Shown here: positions 32,414-38,481 of the stretch, in pieces
How positions within the stretch are numbered: position 1 is the stretch's first letter
How the letters are laid out: every line of letters starts with the position of its first letter
From: an uncultured Collinsella sp.
Lineage (GTDB): Bacteria > Actinomycetota > Coriobacteriia > Coriobacteriales > Coriobacteriaceae
DNA length: 49,280 bases
Direction of reading: 5' to 3'
Assembly (NCBI GenBank): GCA_959602875.1
Contig: CAUGVQ010000004.1
Location: 1-49,280 of the forward strand
Notes under the pieces: model-generated
What the model was told of the DNA's origin: nothing
The model's input: only the letters and a program-made list of their open reading frames with translations
The model's database searches: none
Translations under genes and position numbers: made by a program

Positions 32414-33505
32414 ATGGGCTTCATCCAGAAAAAAGACGAAGAAGAGCGCGAAGAGATCGAAGGGATTCAGATCATCGAGCGCGAGGATGTGCCCGATGAT
32501 CTTCCGGAGAACGATGTCGAGCTCGTAGGCGCCCCCTCTTCGGAGGATGCCGAGCCGTCAGCAACCGACGAGTCGCCTGCGTCCGATGAGCCCGAGGACA
32601 CGGCGGAGGCGGATACCTCCGACGCCATAGATGACGCCGAGGAGGACACCGCGCCCGCGGATCACGAGGTCGACCCCCGTCGCAGCAAGTTGCCGTTGCT
32701 TGTTGTCTGCGCTGTTGCGATTGCGGTGGTCGCCGCGGTGCTCGGCTACGTTATCGGTTCCGGCGGCTTCGCTCCCGAAGGGGTCTACTCTGCCACGGTT
32801 ACCGAGGATGAGCTCGACCGTCCGCTTGCCACCTACACCTACGACGGCGCCAAGCATACGGTGAGCGTGCGCGAAGCTATCGAGAGCCAGTACAGCCTCG
32901 ACGTCGCTCTGACCGATGAGGGGACCTACACCGTTCCCTCGGCAGAGGTGATCCTCACCAACGTGCGCAACGAAATCCTCGTCGCCGACGCCGAGTCGCG
33001 CGGCATCGAGGCCACAGACGACGAGATGGCATCCTATGCCGAGGAGACGCTCGGTGTCTCCGACTTTGCTACGCTTGCCGAGCAGTACCAGATCAGCGAG
33101 GACCAGGCGCGCGAGATCGTGCGCACCAACCTGCTCATCTCGAAGCTTTACGAACAGGTTGCCCCCGAGGGTGCAGCGGAGATGCCCGCTCAGCCCACCG
33201 AGCCCGAGAACGGCGATGAGAGCACCTCTTCTGCGGAATACGCGAGCTACATCATCAACCTTCTGGGTGACGAGTGGGATAGCACCACCGGAACGTGGGC
33301 GCGCACCGACGGCGAGATGTACGCCGCTATCGACGGTGCAAACTTTGACGGCACGACCGCTACCTACGCGCAGGCAACTGCCGCCTTCTATGTCGCCTAC
33401 CAGGATTACTATGAGACGGCGAGCACCGCTCAGCAGACGTGGACGACCTACGTCAACAACCTGTACGCCAACTGCAACCTGACGCTTCTGGGCGTTTTCC
33501 AGTAA
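32414..33505 (+). CDS. Membrane-anchored SurA-like (parvulin-chaperone N-terminal) protein
   Basis: A 363-residue single-pass protein. Residues 1-92 are a highly acidic cytoplasmic segment, a hydrophobic helix spans about 93-115 (KLPLLVVCAVAIAVVAAVLG), and 120-363 lie outside. The outer part contains VILTNVRNEILVADAESRGI, DDEMASYAEETLG and YQISEDQAREIVRTNLLISKLYEQV, which match the SurA N-terminal helical chaperone fold; no PPIase domain follows. The C-terminal part (WDSTTGTWARTDGEMYAAID) is Tyr/Thr-rich. SD GAGAGGAG before ATG 32414. Likely role: binding of secreted client proteins; unproven. It lies 74 nt after the dehydrogenase, with a GC-rich imperfect hairpin between. Confidence 0.8.
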   Translation: MGFIQKKDEEEREEIEGIQIIEREDVPDDLPENDVELVGAPSSEDAEPSATDESPASDEPEDTAEADTSDAIDDAEEDTAPADHEVDPRRSKLPLLVVCAVAIAVVAAVLGYVIGSGGFAPEGVYSATVTEDELDRPLATYTYDGAKHTVSVREAIESQYSLDVALTDEGTYTVPSAEVILTNVRNEILVADAESRGIEATDDEMASYAEETLGVSDFATLAEQYQISEDQAREIVRTNLLISKLYEQVAPEGAAEMPAQPTEPENGDESTSSAEYASYIINLLGDEWDSTTGTWARTDGEMYAAIDGANFDGTTATYAQATAAFYVAYQDYYETASTAQQTWTTYVNNLYANCNLTLLGVFQ

Positions 33506-33527
33506 CGCACGATAGGGGAGAACGGCT

Positions 33528-33998
33528 ATGTTTGTAGGTTCACTTTGCGACATCGAGCGTTACCGCGGTCTCTTTAAGAGTCTTGACGTGTTGATTGACT
33601 GGCTTGCCGACCACGACCCGCAGGATCTGGAGCTCGGATCCCATCAGATTCTGGGCGACAAGGTCTACGCGAATGTCATGGAAGCGACGACGCGCGCGCC
33701 TGAGGACGCGCATTTTGAGACGCATCGTCGCTACATGGATCTGCAAATCGACCTTGCAGGGCGCGAGGCGTTCCGCGTGACTGCGGGGGAAACGTCGCCG
33801 GTCTCCCCGTATGACGAGGGAGACGATTTTGAGCTGGTCGATAGCGACTATGGCATCGACGGCGATCTTGCCGACGGCGCCTTTGCGCTCTTTCTTGCTG
33901 GCGAGCCCCATATGCCGACGCTGGTCTTTGATGGGGACGGGCCGAGCCCGGTGCGCAAGGTCTGCTTTAAGTTGATTGTGGACGAGCTGTTTGCCTAG
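33528..33998 (+). CDS. YhcH/YjgK/YiaL (DUF386) family cupin
   Basis: A 156-residue single-domain cupin. Seen: HQILGDKVYANVMEATTR, FETHRRYMDLQIDLAGRE (His and Asp/Glu ligands), and GEPHMPTLVFDG with HRxxxDxQ-like and EPHMP metal motifs typical of the family, ending VRKVCFKLIVDELF. Relatives sit in sialic-acid, galactitol or arabinose operons and may act as anomerases. The neighbours here give no sugar pathway. Start ATG 33528 with GGGGAG upstream. Confidence 0.92.
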   Translation: MFVGSLCDIERYRGLFKSLDVLIDWLADHDPQDLELGSHQILGDKVYANVMEATTRAPEDAHFETHRRYMDLQIDLAGREAFRVTAGETSPVSPYDEGDDFELVDSDYGIDGDLADGAFALFLAGEPHMPTLVFDGDGPSPVRKVCFKLIVDELFA

Positions 33999-34050
33999 GC
34001 GCTTGCGAAGCGGAGCTGCCTGAAACCACGCGTCTGTCCGCACGGTACCG

Positions 34051-34056
34051 TATAGT
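34051..34056 (+). promoter_or_regulatory. Possible -10 element TATAGT
   Basis: TATAGT 40 nt before the GTG at 34097; the -35 region is not clear. Confidence 0.35.
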
Positions 34057-34096
34057 AGGAACTGATGTTCGAATCAGGTCTGAAGGGCGGTGGCTC

Positions 34097-34399
34097 GTGG
34101 TTCCCAAGGGTATGAGAACCTATGTGGATGTGTACCTGCGGGTTGGGCCCGATGGGCATGAGACCCCGGAGGTAATCGCCCTGCCCGACGGGCGCCTCTT
34201 TCGCATCGATGCGGTGGAGCGCTGGCAGCGCGTGCAGGGCGGGTACGCTGTTGCGATTAGGATCGGCAAGCGCATGACGACCCTCTGGAAGGATACAACC
34301 GGTTGGTCGGGACCGCGTTGGTACGTGATTATGCGTAGTACTGCCCAGATGCCTGCTGCGCGGACAACACGGCCGGAGCTCCAGAACAGCTCGGCATGA
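34097..34399 (+). CDS. Small hypothetical protein
   Basis: A 100-residue soluble protein. The first 75 residues look like a compact beta-rich domain (YVDVYLRVGPDGHETPEVIA, GRLFRIDAVERWQRVQGGYA, TTLWKDTTGWSGPRWYVIM); the last 20 are low-complexity and may be unstructured. Start is GTG 34097 with AAGGGCGG 7 nt upstream; ATG 34112 is a weaker alternative. It is followed by a hairpin terminator shared with the converging tRNA gene. No family recognised. Confidence 0.65.
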   Translation: MVPKGMRTYVDVYLRVGPDGHETPEVIALPDGRLFRIDAVERWQRVQGGYAVAIRIGKRMTTLWKDTTGWSGPRWYVIMRSTAQMPAARTTRPELQNSSA

Positions 34400-34400
34400 A

Positions 34401-34424
34401 AAAGGCCCCGTTACCGGGGCCTTT
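34401..34424. terminator. Bidirectional terminator
   Basis: AAAGGCCCCG and CGGGGCCTTT, 10-bp perfect stem with loop TTAC. On the minus strand it is followed by TTTTTCATG and ends the tRNA-Leu(CAG) transcript; on the plus strand TTTGCTATT follows. Confidence 0.85.
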
Positions 34425-34433
34425 GCTATTCGA

Positions 34434-34520
34434 TGGTGCGGGCGAAAGGACTTGAACCTTCACGGGGTTGCCCCCATATGGACCTGAACCATACGCGTCT
34501 GCCAATTCCGCCACGCCCGC
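34434..34520 (-). tRNA. tRNA-Leu (anticodon CAG)
   Basis: The minus strand folds as a class II tRNA of 87 nt with encoded CCA: acceptor GCGGGCG / GCCCGC, the D-arm TGGCGGAATTGGCAGACG of leucine tRNAs, anticodon loop TTCAGGT (CAG), long variable arm GGGGGCAACCCC and T-arm GGTTCAAGTCC. It decodes CUG. Confidence 0.95.
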
Positions 34521-34611
34521 GTCTTTCGACCTTCGTCAAAAGCACGGTTCATCATACCGTAGCCCGCGCACTCGCGCAAGAGAAAACTTGCGGGTGGCGG
34601 CTTGCCGGATG

Positions 34612-34896
34612 CTAGGCCTTGAGGGCCTCGAGAACCTCCTGCTCTGCGGTGGGACGGCCGATGCCGGTGAGGAAGGGAACGCCGTTAACGTAAGGGCAGG
34701 TGAGTCCCTCGGGTGCAACGGTCGTAGCGATGAGGAGGTCGGCGTCGGCGCAGGTGTCCTTTGCCTCGCCCACCGGGCACTGAACGATTTCGTAGGAATC
34801 GGCATAGCCGTTAGCATCGAGCAGGGCAGAGATCTTCTGCGCGACGACGGCCGAGGTGGCCACACCGGCACCGCAGGCAAGTACGATCTTCTTCAT
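34612..34896 (-). CDS. Orphan PTS IIB component, galactitol (GatB) type
   Basis: A 94-residue phosphotransferase-system IIB protein. The N-terminal MKKIVLACGAGVATSAVVA contains the phosphorylated Cys8 in CGAGVATS, the loop of galactitol/fructose-like IIB. The rest (ADADLLIATTVAPEG, GVPFLTGIG) fits the Rossmann-like IIB fold. No IIA, IIC or sugar enzyme adjoins; instead a tRNA-Leu lies on each side, all on the minus strand. SD AAGGGGG upstream of ATG 34896. It may serve a IIC encoded elsewhere or work as a phosphorylation-dependent regulator. Confidence 0.88.
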   Translation of the reverse strand: MKKIVLACGAGVATSAVVAQKISALLDANGYADSYEIVQCPVGEAKDTCADADLLIATTVAPEGLTCPYVNGVPFLTGIGRPTAEQEVLEALKA

Positions 34897-34951
34897 GTCG
34901 AGCGCCCCCTTGCGCAAAGAGATGGCGGACACGGTCCGCCAGCGGAATATC

Positions 34952-35036
34952 TGGTAGGGGCGGTGGGACTCGAACCCACAATCCTTGCGGCCGAAGATTT
35001 TAAGTCTCCTGCGTATGCCAATTCCGCCACGCCCCC
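34952..35036 (-). tRNA. tRNA-Leu (anticodon TAA)
   Basis: The minus strand gives a class II tRNA of 85 nt with encoded CCA: acceptor GGGGGCG / CGCCCCT (first pair G.U), D-arm TGGCGGAATTGGCATACG, anticodon loop CTTAAAA (TAA), long variable arm and T-arm GGGTTCGAGTCCC. It decodes UUA/UUG, rare codons at this GC content. The orphan PTS IIB gene starts 56 nt downstream. Confidence 0.95.
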
Positions 35037-35080
35037 ACGCGCATAGTCTATCAGATTGCTCATCAACGTACGGTGAACCA

Positions 35081-35096
35081 CCTGCGAATTCGCAGG
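35081..35096. promoter_or_regulatory. 16-bp perfect palindrome
   Basis: CCTGCGAATTCGCAGG, fully self-complementary, 45 nt upstream of the tRNA-Leu(TAA) 5' end and 11 nt before the first 11-bp-spaced repeat pair. Likely an operator for a dimeric regulator. Confidence 0.45.
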
Positions 35097-35107
35097 ACGA
35101 ATTATGT

Positions 35108-35124
35108 TCTAACAAATGTCTGAC
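35108..35124 (+). promoter_or_regulatory. First SARP-type operator cluster (two repeats, 11-bp spacing)
   Basis: TCTAAC at 35108 and TCTGAC at 35119 start exactly 11 bp apart in the same orientation. TGATAAAAC lies about 10 nt downstream and could be a -10. The whole 17-mer recurs at 35328 with one mismatch. Confidence 0.55.
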
Positions 35125-35327
35125 ACGCCAGGGTGATAAAACGAAAAAGAGCGTGTAGCAGCGCCTATGCAACTCGTCTATTTCATTTCGGTGGGATTGA
35201 GCGATATATCGGATAAACGGTTTAAATTATAGAACTCAAAATCAAGTGTTCCCACCCAAATAATCTTGCGTCGGCTGCGCGCACGCAATGAGCTGCGACG
35301 GTGCGCGCGCCGCTGCAGGCGCGGACG

Positions 35328-35366
35328 TCTAACCAATGTCTGACCAAAATCTGACCGCCATCCAAC
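35328..35366 (+). promoter_or_regulatory. Second SARP-type operator cluster (four repeats, 11-bp spacing)
   Basis: TCTAACC, TCTGACC, TCTGACC and TCCAACC start at 35328, 35339, 35350 and 35361, exactly 11 bp apart, consensus TCYRACC. They end 81 nt before the ATG of the SARP-type regulator. SARP proteins of Streptomyces bind heptameric direct repeats with this spacing, just upstream of the -10. An AGAAAGAT around 35375-35382 is a weak -10 candidate. The AT-rich stretch 35190-35270 between the two clusters holds no gene. Confidence 0.7.
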
Positions 35367-35447
35367 CGGCGCGCAGAAAGATGCTGCCACGGTACGTCGG
35401 TTGGGCAGCGCCGCGCCTATGGTGAGGGGGAGGGAAAGGATGAGCCT

Positions 35448-38400
35448 ATGGATTCGTACGAAGACCGCATGATCGGTGCGACGGGAGACGACGGTGTGTT
35501 TCTGCCGCGCCTGCCAATGGGGGAGAGCTTCACGGTGAAGCGCGTCGATCTTCTGCGCGAACTGACCAAGCAATGTCGGGCCGCGGGCATGGCGATCCTG
35601 ATTGCCCCGGAGGGATTTGGCAAGACAGCGCTACTCATCCAGTACGCCGAGGAGGTGAGGAGTGACCCGTTGCGCGGTGTTGCGCGCATCATGGATGCAA
35701 AGGGCAAAAGCCCCTCAGAGCTCGCGACAGAGCTTGCCGCCTGCCGCCTGGAGCTGCCGCAGGCAACACGGCCGCTTATTGCGATAGACGATGTCCCGCC
35801 ATGGGGAGAAGCACAGGCCAAGGAGGTGGTGCGCGTGCTGCGTGCTCTGCGCTCCGAGAACTTCGAGGTGCTGCTAGCTTGTACGCCGCGCTGCAGAGAA
35901 CTCATAGCGCTTTTGGGGGATGCGGCGAAGTTTGGAAGTCAGGCGTTGAGGATACGGCCGAGGGAGTACGCTTCGTGGATCCGAACGTTTTCCATATCCG
36001 GTGATTTGGACGTGTACGGTCTTACCCAGGGGATACCGATGCTCGTGGCGGCGCTGTCCGTCGTTACCCAAGGGGAGGGAGCGGCCTCGACACTCGATGC
36101 CTGCGTGGACAGTCTCTACCGAAGTGTCTGGAGTGAGCTGGAGAAGGATGCGCCCGAGGCGTTGCGCGCTGCTGGGATGATGCTTCTTATGGGGAGGGGA
36201 GGTCTTGGCGAGTTCGACGCCTGTGGAATCAAGCTATCCCAGGCTGCACGGGTGCGCCTCGTTCACGATTATCCGCTCTTTGGGGTCGACCCCTCCAGTC
36301 AGTCCTTTAGTTGTCTGGGCACATGGGATTCGCGCAGGGGCATGCGCAAAGTGGTTTCGGAGTGTATGGGAGAGCTTCCCGCTAAGGCCGTGCGGGCGCT
36401 GCTGCGCCGTGGAAGTGCCGAGGACGCGGTGCTTCTGGCAGACGAGTTGCTGGGAGCAGCAGCGGCACTTGAGGAGATGGGGAGGTTCCCGACAGCGTGC
36501 GCCCTTGCGGGGCAGGGCGCGTACGTGGCCCGCATTGCAACGGAGACGACCATGGCGGCACCGGAGGCCCTTCTTCCCGTGGGATGCCAGCTTGCCCGTT
36601 ACACGGCGTCCCTCACACTCGGAGATTTTAAGGTTGCTCGCGCTATGGCAACAGAGCTTGCGGCGCGTGCTCTGGAGGTGGAAGAGGAGGTAACGCCTTT
36701 CGAGTGGGCTGTTGCTTGCGCGCTTAGGGGAATCTGGAGTACCTGTCCGGGAATTGGCCTGCCCGAAGTGAGCCCGCGAAAAAGCGGACGCTCGACAAGT
36801 GACACTGCCCGCGCGCTCCGGTCGTTCAGCACCGGCCTGCGCAACCTTTTGGAGGGGAAGACCAACCGCCAGAAAAGCGGAGAGATGCGTGCCGCCCGGG
36901 ATTCGCGCGAAGGGCCGTTGCGTGACCTGCCCTCAATCTTTGCGATGTGCGCCGAGCTCGTACGAGAGGTCTCTTTGGGGCGCGATAGCAGCATAGACGA
37001 GCGCGATGACATGCTGCTGCAGGCGCTCGACTACCTCCGTGAACGCAGGCTTGCGCCGGTATTGATGACCGTGAGGCTTGTGATTTCGATGCGTCGCGTA
37101 TACGCGGGGTTGCCCGTAACCGATGAGCGCGCGTTCGTCGACGCGGGGACTATGGCCATTCGCACCTCCGACCAACCGCTCCAACTGTTGTGTCTTTTGC
37201 TGGAGGGTTGGCAGTATCTGAGTATGGACCAGGTGGTGAACGCGCATTTTCGCGCTCAACAGGTGATCAAGCTCGCCGATCGGCGCGTACCGTTTGTGCG
37301 CGAGCATGCCCTGGTTCTCGAGAAGATCGCCTACATCTGCAACACCTCACGCGTCGCGTTGAGCGAAGAGGCGGAGCTAATAGACCTCTCTCCGGCATCA
37401 TGCCGCCCGTCTGCCGCGTGGACCACAGCGCTCAGCTTAGCCGCTGTCCGTTTTGATGCGGAGCTGTCCGCCTGGATGTCTCTCCACCGTAAAGAAATGC
37501 TCGACGAGGGCATTCGCCCGGCAGCGCGACTTGCCCTGCGCGCTCTCGGCGTTCCTGCTGCTGCCATCGTCCGTTTAATTCCCGAGCATCTCCAAGCTGC
37601 CTTTAAGACGGGCGCCTCGGCGGAGGATCGCTCGGAGCGCCTCTTTGAGGTTGTGGGGGATATGGAGCGAACGGTTGTTGGCCAGCTGACCGTTCGTCTC
37701 TTCGGCGGACTTAAGATCGAGCGCAATGGGCACGTGCTCACAAGCGCTCTTTGGCGCAGACGAAAGACGAGCGTTGTCGCAGCGCGTCTTGCACTTGCGC
37801 CGGGGGCCTTTGTACCGCGCGCGACGCTCCAACAGGAACTGTGGCATGGCTACGACTACACGCATGCGCGCAACAGTCTCTACTCAACGCTCTCGGCACT
37901 CAGGCGCGCGCTGGGGCAGACCAAGGACGGTCCGCAATATCTGATCTTGCAAGGAGAGGGTATTGCCTTCAATGCGGAGTACGTGGTCTCCGATGTTATG
38001 CGCTTCGATATGTTCGCGCGAGAAGTGCTCCTCAAACGCAAGGGCATAAGCGCCCCGCAGATTATCGACATATGCCTCAAAGTTGAGCAGCTCTACGCCG
38101 GACCCCTGTTCGTTCCAGATGGAGAGGGAGGGGCGTTCTTCGAGAAGATGCGCGAGGGGTACCGGACGAAGTTTGTCGACTGTATGTTGCGCGGCGTTGA
38201 GGCGGCTCTGGAAGAGCGCGATGTTTCGAGCGCCTCGTGGATGGCGGATGCGGCGCTCCTGCAGGCTCCCCTGCGCGAGGACGTGGTCCGTGCGGCCATG
38301 CGTGTGTACGAACTCGCGGGAAGACGGAGGGAGGTGGTCGATCTGTACCGGCGTCACGCGCTTGCACTCAAGGCGCAGGACAAAGGTATGCCCGAGCCCG

Positions 38401-38477
38401 AGACGAGGGCTCTGTACGATCGCATCGTCGACGCATCGGGGACAGGTTCGGCTGCTCGGGCGGATTATGGGCGTTAG
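35448..38477 (+). CDS. Large STAND-ATPase / SARP-type (BTAD) transcriptional regulator
   Basis: A 1009-residue regulator. N-terminal P-loop ATPase: Walker A APEGFGKT (Lys59), Walker B PLIAIDD (Asp114/Asp115), as in MalT/LuxR-type STAND proteins. Residues about 300-730 are helical, TPR-like. From about 745 an OmpR-type winged helix follows (LTVRLFGGLKIERNGHVL, YDYTHARNSLYSTLSALRRA), then a BTAD TPR domain (about 855-990; RFDMFAREVLL, YAGPLFVPD). The DNA-binding module is thus C-terminal, unlike small SARPs where it is N-terminal. SD AAAGGA before ATG 35448. It lies alone, ending 4 nt from the convergent metH. The 11-bp repeats upstream suggest autoregulation. The inducer and other targets are unknown. 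Confidence 0.88.
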   Translation: MDSYEDRMIGATGDDGVFLPRLPMGESFTVKRVDLLRELTKQCRAAGMAILIAPEGFGKTALLIQYAEEVRSDPLRGVARIMDAKGKSPSELATELAACRLELPQATRPLIAIDDVPPWGEAQAKEVVRVLRALRSENFEVLLACTPRCRELIALLGDAAKFGSQALRIRPREYASWIRTFSISGDLDVYGLTQGIPMLVAALSVVTQGEGAASTLDACVDSLYRSVWSELEKDAPEALRAAGMMLLMGRGGLGEFDACGIKLSQAARVRLVHDYPLFGVDPSSQSFSCLGTWDSRRGMRKVVSECMGELPAKAVRALLRRGSAEDAVLLADELLGAAAALEEMGRFPTACALAGQGAYVARIATETTMAAPEALLPVGCQLARYTASLTLGDFKVARAMATELAARALEVEEEVTPFEWAVACALRGIWSTCPGIGLPEVSPRKSGRSTSDTARALRSFSTGLRNLLEGKTNRQKSGEMRAARDSREGPLRDLPSIFAMCAELVREVSLGRDSSIDERDDMLLQALDYLRERRLAPVLMTVRLVISMRRVYAGLPVTDERAFVDAGTMAIRTSDQPLQLLCLLLEGWQYLSMDQVVNAHFRAQQVIKLADRRVPFVREHALVLEKIAYICNTSRVALSEEAELIDLSPASCRPSAAWTTALSLAAVRFDAELSAWMSLHRKEMLDEGIRPAARLALRALGVPAAAIVRLIPEHLQAAFKTGASAEDRSERLFEVVGDMERTVVGQLTVRLFGGLKIERNGHVLTSALWRRRKTSVVAARLALAPGAFVPRATLQQELWHGYDYTHARNSLYSTLSALRRALGQTKDGPQYLILQGEGIAFNAEYVVSDVMRFDMFAREVLLKRKGISAPQIIDICLKVEQLYAGPLFVPDGEGGAFFEKMREGYRTKFVDCMLRGVEAALEERDVSSASWMADAALLQAPLREDVVRAAMRVYELAGRRREVVDLYRRHALALKAQDKGMPEPETRALYDRIVDASGTGSAARADYGR

Positions 38478-38481
38478 GGAC

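Noticed and set aside
34612..35172. Longer minus-strand frame extending the PTS IIB gene upstream through tRNA-Leu(TAA)
   Set aside because: The extension translates tRNA sequence; the IIB fold begins at ATG 34896 with a good SD.
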